A stretch of 64,000 bases of DNA, from positions 86,768,670-86,832,669 of the forward strand of contig CM047427.1 of assembly GCA_026168455.1 (NCBI GenBank), in the 5' to 3' direction. A model generated the notes under the pieces. The model saw only the letters and a list, made by a program, of their open reading frames with translations, was not told the origin of the DNA and did not search any database. This document shows positions 26,101 to 39,500 of this stretch, piece by piece. The DNA is from Theocolax elegans. Its lineage: Eukaryota > Arthropoda > Insecta > Hymenoptera > Cerocephalidae. The translations under genes were made by a program, and so were the position numbers. Position 1 is the stretch's first letter, and every line of letters starts with the position of its first letter.

Positions 26101-29100
26101 ATACCAAATCTATTATTAAAATAAACATTAATGTTTGTAAAATAAATAATGTCGATATAAATCTAATTAATTATGCATCAGCAAAATTATGAGCAATAAC
26201 GCTAATTATCTCTCACACACATACATACACACATATATGCACCACAGCGCACACGAGCATGTGCACACACACACACACACACACACATATACATATACAC
26301 GCACACGTACGATTATTTTGCAGTCTTTGATGTAGATTCGTTTCCTGGCATTACACAAATAATTATAATGTGACTATAATAATTAATGTGTAAAAGTTTG
26401 AATATAATAATAATAACTTTACTATACTCTTCAATGTACTTGTATCGGGTGTAATATCTAATTAAAATTTTTGTCTTCAATAATATAAATAAATTATATC
26501 TAACTTGTGCGCCATAACAAAACGTCATGTAGTACTTTCATAAATTTGTTCGAAATTAATTGGTTATTAAATTGCACCTAAATTAATACTGTAATTAATG
26601 TGCAGATAATTAGTAATGTATTATATAGGAGATTTTAAATACTTCAAACAAATCATATTAAATTTTAATTTAACAACAAAGAATGTAACTATAACCTAAT
26701 AAAATTGTAATTTATAGGTACAATATTCAGTTAAAATAGTTCATATATTCTTTAACGTACATTTTATGAATATAGTATTCAATAGTTATTAGACGAGTTT
26801 AACGAAAAATAAGAAAACACCTTGCCTGCACTTTAATTAAAAAAACATCCATACATAGTTGTTTGTGGTTTGAAAGAAAAAAGTTTATTCTACATGTAAC
26901 GCACTATATATATTTTAAATAACCAACGGAAAAATTATTTTAACAATCGTTCTTCGATACTTTATAAACTATAGTAAAAATAATTTCGAAACAAATAACA
27001 GAATCGGGATCATATTTATTAAATAATTATACATATTTAAATGTACTAGTTTATACGTATGATTTGAGTGATCGAGAATCATACAATTATTATAAGTAAA
27101 AAAGTTAGCGCGTCCACCGGATGCCAGTTAGAGAGTGATAACGCCCGAATTTAATTTAGTTGGGTCAAAAGCGACGTCCAGTGCAGATATCCACCACAGA
27201 AATGAGAATAACTGCTCCCTGGACATTCAATCTAATGAAAATATAATAGAAATAGTAACCAGTAGTACAATCGGTATGGTGTACACGGCATCTGAACCTC
27301 TCACGCAGAAACGCAGGGTAGGATATTATACCAAGCGGTAGAGGTTCGATTGGTAGGGCGCGAGGCTAGATAATTTCCAACCAATTTAACTGCCGATCTG
27401 GCTCGCCTCTATTTCCGGGAATTGGGCTACAGAGGTATCGATTATTCAAACCGCGCTAAAGTCAAATTACGGATCGACCTTATAACCGATGAACTGCTCC
27501 CGCCGCTTGTATATTATTGAGTCCCTTTACCATCACCTCTCTTTCCCTCCCGCGAGATACGATCGAACGTTCGCGGTGCACGTGCAAACAGATAAATTTT
27601 CAAAGAATATCCATTTACCTGTTAGTTATAATAGTCGCCTTCGATTTGTTATAATTTTACAGGGTTATAAATAAAACTAACAAAATGTAGATACCCATTA
27701 TATATTTTTATTGAATCGCCTAACATTGTTAGAGCAATTTTCTATAGTTTCTGATAATACAATCAATAACCCAGTAATGAATTATTTTCCAGCTGTCGAA
27801 TTTTCAAAACAGTATTTCTGTAAAATTGTTATTGATTTCACAAACACATTTTATACATTTACTACGTAAATTGGCGAGTTAAATGCATCAATTTTCTGAC
27901 AAGAATTGTATGCATTATTTCTGACTGCCTTACGAACTTCGTAATTTCAGTTTTACATAGTCGATATGTTTCGAGATATGTTTTGTTTTCTGTTAAATTT
28001 AAACATTTGTGTAAAAAATTATACATATTAATTTAATTTTTATATTATGTAACTGAATTATCATATACAATTTATAGAAAATAAATTGTTAATCATTTTC
28101 TTTCTCCAATGTTTATTTAAATTATTTTGTTTAAAATAACCAAGTAATTTTTAATGTTTTATAAAGTCTGAGTCATTTGAGACTTGCTGAGAATTAGATA
28201 AAATAAACTTTAATTCTTTGAAGAATATGCTACAAAGGAGTACTTTGTAAATATAAGTTATGTAATTCTAAGTCTTATCTAAATATCAAATTGAAATTTT
28301 GTTCACATTTGTCTTACATTTCTTAAAAAGATAAGTGCTAGATATTCCTGGTTATAGTAGGAAAGCTCTTATTTTTGCGAGTAGCTTGCATCAAAGTTTT
28401 CTTCTGCAAAAAACAGTCTATTCACTTTTCCGTATGTCCTGAACGAAATTTAAAAGGCATCGAATATTTGCAACAAATGAGAAACTTGGGTAGACGTATT
28501 CGAGTGAAAATAAAAGTAAAAAAAGCCAGTAGCACTGTTCTTTCGAGAGATCCACTGATTATATTTCCATAAAGCAGCTGGTGTACACGAGTTGCGAGGG
28601 AAACGGGCGACTGCTCAATTTCTCGCGCTATGCCCCGTTGCAAATTTCAATAAGCAATCTCGCGTAATATCAGCTCTTACCGAGAGATGCTTCGCAAATG
28701 TTGGCCATCGAAACGGACACGAAAGCATCACGCTCGAGCTGAAATAAAGCGAGTCGACGACGACTGCCATAAGGCGAGCTACTACCGCTTCGCGTGCCAC
28801 CCAACCATTCGTTCCGATGAGTTTCTCAAAATCCCGTATTTCCCTCTTTCTTTCTCCTTCCGGGCTCCTAGCGGTACCTTCTGCTAAATTTTCGTGATCA
28901 AATGCCTCCCTCGTACTGTTTTTAATCATACGACATTTTTCTTTATGGCTTAATACATGGGCTTACTCTTTCGATTTTCTTTTCCGAATGCCGATGATTA
29001 CACGTATTTCGCAACCACCGTCTCGTAATCTTCCAATCTGTAGATGATCCTTCATTTTAGAGTTGATTATTTTATTGCTCAAATGTAAACGACTCCGAGT

Positions 29101-32100
29101 TTTGTAACAACTGATTTTTTGCCGATCTTAATCGTGAATTTACTTTTGACATAAACTTTGGTAATAAATTTTTTTCTTGTATTATTTTTTCTTGTACAGT
29201 AAAGTTAAACGATTCGTTCTAAGGGAGTTTATTTTCGAAAACTGTTCTGTCGAATTCAAGGAAAAGTTTCCGAAAAGATGCAACTTTAAAAGAACAAAAA
29301 CATTTATTCGAATTTTCAGATATTATCGTTTCAATTTTACGTAGAATTGAACATTCTTAAAGTAAATCGAAAGAAAATAAATATTTGAAAAACCATCAGA
29401 TTCAAATAACACTGACACAGCAAAAATATTTTATAAATTTACAGAGTGTATACGTCGTCGAAATATATTTTTTTCATTACAAGAAAAGCTCATCACTTCG
29501 TATTTCTCCATATAGGTTGCAATATTTTAAGTCTCTTTTCCAAAACTTAGTGCTTGTAAACAGTGTCTGTTGTTCAAGTGCCAAAAGCATACTTGCGGTT
29601 TTCATACGTTGTCGACGCCAGGTTATATTTCTCGTACGTACAACGACGCATTTATGTTCCAAAAAACGGTAATATTCCAAGACTTAAAATAGAGACTCTC
29701 GAAACAAAGAAAAAAGGAAACCTTTCAGCTAAAATTAAGTACATGCAAATGAAATCATTTCGTTTTGTTAAGTTAGCTTCTTTCACTGCGAAAAAAATCT
29801 GTGTAGTTTCTTGTTCATTACTATACTTAAAATTTCTATTTTTACGTAAACCTCTCTAAACGGAATGCTTTTAGATCCATCACTCAAAATTTTCTCGTCT
29901 CGTCTTTGGAAATTTTTTCTTCCTTTCATCAGATTATTTCGAAATGCGAGATGCCCTTTTCCTTGTCAATCTTAGAAGCGCAGCATTTTCGCATGTCATC
30001 GAGCACAGTAAGTGTGATTTTTCTTTTTCGATCAGACGTACAGCGTCAAGATTCGTTTATTTTCAAAGTGCATTGTTTCCTAGTGCTAATTTTTCGAAGT
30101 ATTAGTTATTCTACCGATTATAAATCAGAATTTTTAGTCACAACTGTGCGTAATAAATTATGCTCGATTTATACGGTGATTATCATAACATATAAATTAC
30201 ATTCCGATAAAATTTATTGACAGATTTGCATACCGCTAAGTTGGATTTGCTTACGAAATAATAAAGTACCATTCAATACCGAAAGGAAAGAAGAGTGAAA
30301 AAGCATTTCAATCAAAGTTTCGAAACCAAAAATTTTTAGATACTTAAATTCTTTTAGAATTCAAGCCGATCTCGAAAGTAGTTGCATAGTCACGATCGTC
30401 GTACTCAGTCAGAATGAAAAAGCAGCTGATTATCGCTTTCGAAAACTTAAATGACTTACGTCGGTTATACATGGGAGAGGAATGGCAATTTCGTCGCAGC
30501 AAGACTCTTACGAGATCCTCGTGGATTTTTATGTGCGCTCCTTTTTCTCTCGCACGATATCCGCGAGTCGTCGGTACGACCAACTCCGGGATCGACGAAG
30601 TTGGCGGGTAAAGGCAGCTGAAAATATGCCGCGTACAGAAAGTTCCCCCATCTCGATATGCACGAAACAATATTATGTGCGAGAATTCCAATTTTTTTTC
30701 TCCACTGCTCCCTCGGTATCGTGATTAAATAAAAAATCGAGGCCCGTTATATACATCACGATGATATTGGAATCGTGTCAAAGATTTTTATACTTGTTTC
30801 GAGTGTGTTTGCACTGTACATCCAATATAACTCGAAGGAGAAATTAATTTATCGGCAGCAATTCGCGTGCGGCGCCGCTGTTGACCGAACTACTTTTTGG
30901 CAATCTTCTCTTGGCGAACGGTTTATAGATTCTTCTTTCCCTCTTTTTGCAATCATATAGGCGAACTGGAAGGCGGGAATAAGAGCAACGTGCTTTCGAG
31001 CCGGCACGAGTAATAGTTTGCCAAAATTACTTGAGAAGAGTGGGTGCCGAAGTTACAATTATTGAAACTTTTCGAAATTTCGAGGCATTGCATGCTTATT
31101 CGACTTTTTTCTAAAATTGGACTACAAATATTTACACAATACTCAAATGGAAATATCGAAAATATTTCTAAGAAAAAAGAAGTGAAATTACGCGTAATAC
31201 AATAATTTCAAGAGGGTATAAGGTACTTCTTGAATTCTACGTTATTATTTTTGCAAAGCGTAAATAATTTTAGAGTGCAAAGTAGGCTTCGAATAACTAG
31301 TAATGTACTTTTCAAACGTATGGGATGCGTTTGAAAAATACGGTAGGTATTTAAAAAATAGTAGTACAACGTAGCTTTCATAATATTGAGGACACACCAA
31401 TTTAATACGAAAAAAAGATGTTATTACTATTATTTTTCTTGCGATTTAGTTTCCAAATACGATTGTCTATGAACAATCGCTACAATAACAGTGAAATATA
31501 GATTATAAAAGATGATTTAATTGAACGAGAGATACTGCGAGAAATCGAGAAAATAAAAGTTTTGGCATGCATGTTCTTCCGACACAGTCAAAGGCCGAAA
31601 ATGGAATGAGAATGAAAGAGACGAAAGAAGGAGCAGTCGCCTCAAGAGCCTTGCAGACATCCATTCACCGGGAGGAGAATTATTTTTCTTTTTCCACCTC
31701 CTCCGTCTCGTTTCTTTCTTTTTTTTTCAATCACGCCTGGGGACTCGTAGTCGTCGCGTCGGCCAACGTAATTCCGCCTTTGTGCCAGGAGATACCCCGG
31801 TACTTAGGAGCTCCTCTGGCTCATATATTTCGAAATGAGCGCTCGGCTCGGTTCTCTAGAAAGACAAGGCGGAGACGATGCCCGGAATGGAGTGCGAGAG
31901 AGAAAGAAAATCCGAGGTCGGGAGGACGAGGAATGGAAGAGCAAATTAACTGTGACACGCACAATGAGCTTTCTGCTAAAACGATTGCCGGCAATCTTTG
32001 TCCCTCCTTTTGGAGGGAAATGACTCGATCCTTTCGCTACACTTTGGATTCAAATATCATGCACTTCTTCGTTCGGGGGCAATCAGCTTGCCGCAGGAAA

Positions 32101-35100
32101 TTAAATTGGACGGAATGCGAAATGTGTGCTTCTTGCGGCCAATGTTACACGCCGGTGGGTTCGTGTTATATCAAATTGCTAGCTCACCCCTTTGCGATTC
32201 TACCTTTTCAAATCTAGTGAAAGGGATCGTGTAAATACGAAAAATTTTACATCCCTCGACTCCACTGTTACGTTACCTTCCATTGATAAATGCAATGTTT
32301 ACATATTCACGTTACCATACACTCCAAAATAATTTAGCCAATTCGATCAAATATTTGTTTAAATAGTCTAAATTAAATATGCTTAAAACTAATAAATATT
32401 ATTAAAATAAAAATATTTATTTAGAATATAAGTATACACCATTTTGGAAACTACAAAATATTTTTTGGTTTCAAACAAATATTTGTTAGGAACTATTTAA
32501 ACAAATAGTTTATTGATTTCATTAAATTTATTGTTCAGTGTACCAATAATTTAGAAATAATTGGAACAAACATTGGGTTATTTATAATTGATTGTAAAGT
32601 TTAAACTTTTATTACTACGCAAATTGAACTAATTAAGAATGTATATATACACATAGGATTCCGTTATTTACAGGTTAGTGCATATAATACGGTTAACGTT
32701 AATCCATTACGCAAACCATTCTCCAACATAAAAGTATTTACAGTTGCTCAAAGGGAAAATTCTAAATTTCCGTAACAATAAGAAGGGTGTAACTTTTCCA
32801 TTACAAGCCCACTTTCCTCCCGTTACAAGGATTCGTAAAAGGAAGAACTAAGTAAAACTAACCGGTAAGAATAAGCAAACACAGGGGGGATCGCAAGGGG
32901 AACGCGGTGCCCTGAAAGGGGCAAAAGTTTTAATTAAAATAAGCAAATAATGCACAAGCTTGCCGAGTGGTAGCAGTCCGTTTTCTTCTCTATTCATTAA
33001 TCGAGAGAAGGAAGCGTCAAAGCGAGAAGACACCAAGTGCCATCGAGATAGAGTTTCCGGAAGGGAAGATTGGGAAAATTTCATATAGACGGATTCTTTG
33101 CGCCTTATTACGTTTTCCGGACGAGGATCCACACGAGACGAGGAAGGATAAATGGACGTTTGCCAAGAGCACGGCATCGGTCAATCTTGAATTCGACTTA
33201 TAACTGCACTATAGATATACGTTTTCAAGCCCCTCCCCCTCTTTTCTAAAGTTCATATTCGGGGCATTTAAACGTAAGAGGCTTAACGATTCGCAAATTG
33301 GATTACCCATCGAACGAGAAGGGCCTGATGTGTACTTAACGAGTTGGATATTTCTCGAGTTATGTCGGCGTAAGTCCACCCGATAAACTCATTAAATGGG
33401 AGGGATTCGATTTGCGTGAATTAATTGATCGATGTTCTAAAGGGAGGTTCCTGAATGCAAAAGCTCGATTGTCTGAGAAAAAGTTGCTTCGGATGCGCCA
33501 AGTAGTAACAGGCTGATTTTCCGAGACTCGCTTGTATTTAGAAGTAAATGCGAAACGGAGGACGCTAATTAATTAAAATACCGTTGAATAAGTATATATA
33601 ACGGTACAAAAGGAAAAAAGTAATTAATTAAACGGGGACGAACACTTTTACCTTTCTTCTTTATCTGATGCTCTTCATCCTGCGTATTTAAGTAAAAAAA
33701 TCTTTTTAGTTAAATTGAGCTTTATCTATGAGCTAAATTTCTTGGTAATTACTGATATAATTGATGAAGATTAGTGGAATCTAAAGGAAACTCAGATTAA
33801 ATTATACATTTCGTGAGAATATATTTTCATTTATTTATTATTTAACAATAATTAATTATACATAATATACAATGATACAAGCCGATACAGAGTGGTGGAG
33901 ACGCAGTTTGTCTAATCACGAAAGTTAAACAGCATTAGTTACGGTTAGTACAAGGATTGGTGACCTCGAGTGGTTTCTAGATGAGTTAGGTGTTTTTTTG
34001 ATCCGGAGATGTGGAATATTCGATTTCGATGCTTAAACAGAATTTTTCATTGCACCGACCATCTCGACAAAGATGTTCCTACTATTAGGTTTTCCCTTCC
34101 TCACGGTTTATAATCCCGGGCATTTGGTGGTAGGGGCAGCCTGTAAAAACCTGTCAAATAGCATAATTATATATATGTATGTATATAATCGCGATACAAA
34201 CTTAAAAAAAAGGCAAATATATAAAATAACTGTATTTATCAAAATTTTAAACCCGACAAATTATATATAAACTTAGAATTTGATGTTCATTTTACAAATT
34301 AATAACAGAATGTAGTTAGTTTAAACGCTTTGCTTCAGTATTGTAAAAACAGTTTGTAAGCCATTACATTTTAAACTTTGTTAATTATTTATAATATAAA
34401 CCACAAAAATGTAAAACTATCTCAAACATTATACATTATCCGCTTTGTGTAAAATACAACTATAGTACAGAAATCTTTTTAATTTTTTTAGAAACACAGT
34501 TTTAATAGTGTTATATGCAGATTTACTGAAATTAACACTCGTTATTATACATAATTTATGATCCATACATTCACAATTCAACTAATTCAGAAATACAGAG
34601 AATTCATGCTCGCCTGACTATACGATGACTCTTCTACTTAATTCTCGTACAAAATTGTATCCAACCTTCATACAAAATGTATGTTACGAATTAAATACCC
34701 GGAATAGGTAATAAAAGAAATATAATCTCTTGAAAGAGAGCAATTACTTAGGTTTAATCCATCATTAAAGAATCTATAGGAACATATTCAATAAAAGAAA
34801 AACTTTTTGTCAGTAAACGATAAAAGGTTGCCGGCGGCTGTGTGTAAATAATAATGAGAAAAATCGATAAATGCAGGTGACTCTTCCGCTGGTTCTGTCT
34901 CTACAGACGAGCGTTGCTTGATATTTCAACTAGGAATGCCTCCGGTGATCACGTTTGCGTGCGTGTGTGTGTGTGTGTGTGGGAGGGGGGTGTGGGTGTG
35001 GGTGCGCGCGCGCTAGCGACTGGTCTATCCATCTCTTTCTTTTCTATTTTCGCAGCTACGGACGTGAAACAAAACGGTTGTGACTCCGATGAAACGAGAC

Positions 35101-36518
35101 ACGAGATAGACGGCGGCGGCAAAGCTCTAGTGCAATATCCGGACAACCTGAATCTGTCCGACCTCTTCTACTACATCCTGGCGCCGACGCTCTGCTATGA
35201 ATTAAACTTCCCGAGGACGCAAAGGATACGCAAGAGGTACGGGCCATCTTTCTCTTTATTTCTCTCTTTTCATATCCTTCTTTTTTAATAGTGTATTTTT
35301 AATTATAGAAACTTAGCTGAATAGGTAAGCGTTGAAAAAGCCTACCTTTTATGTATTTTTCTTTTACTTGAACACGTCAAATGGTTAATGTAAAAGAAAT
35401 TATGAGGAAGGTGGATGTATTAATTAAAACGCCAAATACTTTTCGCCTTGATTACTTTTGATAAGTGTACACTTTCCGTTCATTAAGTAATGAAGCATAT
35501 AATTTTTATTGCATATGCTCGTACGTTTGTTTTTCGACTAACAGCTGTGTACAAGCGTTTTAATAAAATTAATTACCGGCCAAAGGTTTTCTGAACTTTG
35601 TTTTTTGCATTAGATTCTCGATCTAGAGATCTCCGATTTTTGTTTTTATAATTCATTAACCATCTACTTTCATGAATTTTTCATCGGCGTTAAATGTAGG
35701 TACTCGCACCGTACCATATTTTCTGGCAAAATATTTGTCCATCCGAAAATAAATCTTCTAATCAATCAATAGCGTCCCCTCGTGAATAAAAGATTGGCGT
35801 GTTCATTTTTTTTTCTATCAACCCTTAGCCCTCCCTTCTGTTTAAAAAAAAAATCTTCTCTTTTTAACCACCTGGTGTTTTCAATATTAATGTAATCCAG
35901 ACACAAGTGCCGAGGGATAAGCTGCGTTGATTGCGAGCAGCGACGGTCCCCCGTAAAATTAGATTCACGCGAGCTGGCCATTGTTGAGAAAACGGAGTAG
36001 AGAAGCTCGCTTCCTGTTTTAAGTTGCACTCTCATACTTCCGGGTGTTCCAGTATTGCACCTCCCCAGTTTGCCGTATCTAACGAAACTCGTGCGCCGTG
36101 AAATTTCATGGGCGGCGGCAACATCTACGTCGATGAATTCCTCCCGATGTAATTTATAATGCCTTGGGTACCTTCTTTCATCCCACCCTTTCTCTCTCTC
36201 TCTTTCTCCCTCTTTCTCTCTCGCTGGTGCTCTCGGTGTATAAGGGACAGCGCGGAAGATAAATTCTCCTTTTTATCGCAATGAAACACGCGGCCCTCTC
36301 TCTCTCTCTCTTTCTTTCTTGTGAAATTTTAAGAGCTGGCTCTTCGCTATGCTCTTGTTATTTCTTTCTCTCGTTCTTTTTCTCTTTTTCTCAAGTATAT
36401 ATAAATTATTGCTGGGAATCCCGCGCTGGAGTTGGGGGAATCTTTATCCGCAATAAGTTTTGCGTTGAGTAGGAATAAATTTCGGCCGAGGGGAAATGAT
36501 GCGATTTTATGCCGCTGG

Positions 36519-36564
<46 letters not shown>

Positions 36565-39500
36565 GTGTGATTTTTCAGAGCTGTAACTGCGCAAAATCAG
36601 CATAAAATTGCATCGTTGCTTCTTTCATAAAAATGTAAAGACGCTTACATTTAACTTGAGCCATATCAGTTTTTTATACCCTAAGATATTTACATTTTTA
36701 TATAGATTAAGTTTATCAAGGTTTATTTTATTGTCTGTCTAGGTTTTTAATCAAACGAATTTTGGAGGTTGTCGTAGGATGTCAAGTAGTAATGTCACTA
36801 TTTCAACAGTGGATGATACCTTCAGTGAAAAATTCTTTGATACCATTTAGTGTAAGTAAACAAATTTTGTACTTATTCAATTTTTAAATTTTCAAAGTTT
36901 GCAACCAAAAAATAGTGTAATTCGAGAAATTTAAATAATTATATACGTGTGTGCCGAATAAATAATTAAATAGTTTAATGAACCCAGTGTATTCTACTTT
37001 ATAAATATTATTTCTACGCCACATTCTATATTTAGTAATTTTGAAATATTACGTTGTATTATAAAACCAAGTATAATATTTTAATTATTATTTTATGTAC
37101 ATTCCCGAAAGAAATGTTTCACTTTTATTCATAAAACCAACAAAGGAAATTTATTAAAATTATTAATAAGCTAATTAATAAAATTAAAGCGTACTAAACT
37201 GTACAAAAAAAAAATAAACAATTAATAATTATGATAAAATTCTAATTACAAAGCTTAATAGCACTATTGTAAATACAAAATATTACCTAAGATAAATATT
37301 TTGACTGTAACTTGTTAGGAAATTAAAAGCGTTTATGAAAAAATACTTTTACGAAGTAAAAGAGGATTATGAAAGCTAAAAGAGTAAACGCAATATATAA
37401 AGAATAATCTTCTTAGCGATCATCATCATCATAAAGAAGGGGGAAGAAAAAACTCAGGGAATTCATAAGTAGAAGCGAACCCAAGCATGTTCAACATAAA
37501 AGTATTATCTTACATTTATCGAGCTAATAATCAAGTTTATGTTTAATTATGTCCTCCGCAAATATCGTTCGAGCGCATTAATCAACACCGATCCATGCCA
37601 ATAAATATAAAAATATATCTTCCCGAAAAATAATTAGCGATCGAGCCAAATATTCCATTTCGAAATATTTACTTATAATACTGTTCTGTTAGCAAAGACG
37701 TCACGTGCACCTAAGAAAATGTTTTGATACTCGTCTTGTACAATATGGACAGTCGGAGTAAGTAATAAAAATAATCGTTAGTATTTTGATTGTAATAATC
37801 CATAAAATGGCGAGAATATCTCCATAAAAGAGAGTGTAGATTTAAAATTAATTATAAAGACGAGGAGAGAAAAAGTAAATGTTCACCGTCGCGCAACGAA
37901 TAACCGATAACGCACGGGACAATAATCTCGGGCTCGATCGGTGCAATAAAAGTAAAAGAAAAAAAAAAGGTCTCGAGCGCGCTTCAAGGAACAATTGGCC
38001 GTCGCGTAACGGCAAATCGAACCCATCAATCTTAGTCGTTAATGGGTAAGGACTATCTGGATACAGAGAATGGCATGGGAGCTCGACGGACATACGAGTA
38101 GAAGAGGGAGGGGAAATACGCCGGCACGGTATTATTATTATAGCTTCTCACGCACGCGACATAATAACGTCTTGAGCTTAGGCGCTCCATACGAACAAGT
38201 TTTGCGCACGTGTATTATGTAGTTGAGCCATCAGTTCTCATCTCGGGGTCTATTAAAGCCCCTTGTTGCCCGGATGCGCTTGTCCCGGTGCCTCGCACGC
38301 CTCGCTTATATACCTAGACGACTTTTATTATTAGAGTTTAATTACTTAGAGTGTAATCGTTGCGGTTTCGATAACTAATACCGGCTTCTCTTACTTTGAT
38401 TTCATTTTATTTTCATATTCTTTTTATCATTCTTTGCCATTTTCGATGTGTTCCCGCAATATAATATTGTTTTTTAATCCAATTTAAATATTATAAATGT
38501 ATAATAAATAAATTATATTAATCAAAGTTAATGTGAAAACATGTTGAATGATAATGAATGTTTGATGGAGTTGTTACATTTTAATTTTAATTTAATAATA
38601 CCTTTTACAACTCTGTATGTTCACATACAAATTGCATTTAATAACGAATCATTTAAATTTAACGATAAACACAAAATTCATAAATAAGGTCATAGCAAAC
38701 GATGTACAATGTTGTAGCAATAAATGAAGCTTAATAATATTTATCAAGCATTGAAAACTAAAAGACTTTCTTAGCAACATTTTTTATCTGTGAAAAAAAG
38801 TACGATATTTTATTTTAATTAGTAACAGACAAAGGACAATTATTATCGTTGTAATATTTTGTTTTTTTTGTTCTACTTGTAAACGAGTGCAATAATAAGG
38901 TATTGATTTAATTGTACTTAATTATATTGTACACATTAGTTACTTAACGCCAAAATTTGCATTTAATGGAAGTAAATTTATTTTTTGAATAATCCGGATG
39001 AATGTATAAATAAACGAATTCTGTACAATGAATTTGATGTAAAAAGAAGGTATAAAATCTCGACAAGTTTAGTGTTTTAGTCGAATATTTGATACGGCGA
39101 AAAAAAAAAGTGTTTTCTACTGGAAATATTTCTGTTATCTATAAATATACTAAAGAAATATTTTTAATATTAAATTATTGCTGTGTTGTTTACATTTAAA
39201 ATTTTCGAAAATTCCATATAAATTCTTCTCATTTAAAATGTAAAGCACGATGGAAAAAATGGAAGAATAATTTGTCAGAATATAAATACATATTTTTCCC
39301 TTGTCACGGTTCTTGTCATGGTGTGAGGAAGTAAACTGACGCGTAGAAAAAAAATGATGACAAACTACTCTTTTATTTAGAGCCATCACGGAGTTTAATC
39401 ATCTGTTTCTTGCACTACTAGTAATAAAAGCGAGAGAGACCTTAATGAAACGAACAAACACCCTTATCATCTCTCCTTTATTTCGCTTAATATGTCAAAA

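Larger units (their letters stand above)
25589..35055 (+). other. DGAT1: DGAT1 intron, 9.5 kb
   Basis: Contains a CA microsatellite (26263-26287), a GC-richer island at about 31600-32220 with the window's longest open frame (216 codons, no family wording), a further island at about 32860-33540 and the 5S-like element (33874-34199). It ends with a GT run and G-rich tract just before the next exon. A frame at 27135-27341 looks slightly protein-like but starts with GTG and has no recognised match. Confidence 0.9.

Noticed and set aside
27135..27341. 68-codon frame ending near an AG/gtagga donor-like site
   Set aside because: Begins with GTG, no acceptor of quality upstream and no family match; not needed for DGAT1.
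31567..32217. 216-codon open frame on the + strand, the longest in the window
   Set aside because: No family wording, uneven composition with Ser/Phe runs from a TTTC-rich tract, no matching splice or promoter context; likely a chance frame in GC-richer intron DNA.
33881..33998. A functional 5S rRNA gene
   Set aside because: The outer stem is lost and many conserved bases changed; single copy inside an intron with SINE-like flanks.
34958..35146. Thr/His-rich minus-strand frames over GT and CA microsatellites (also 8021-8458)
   Set aside because: Direct products of dinucleotide repeats; also antisense to a real exon at 35056.
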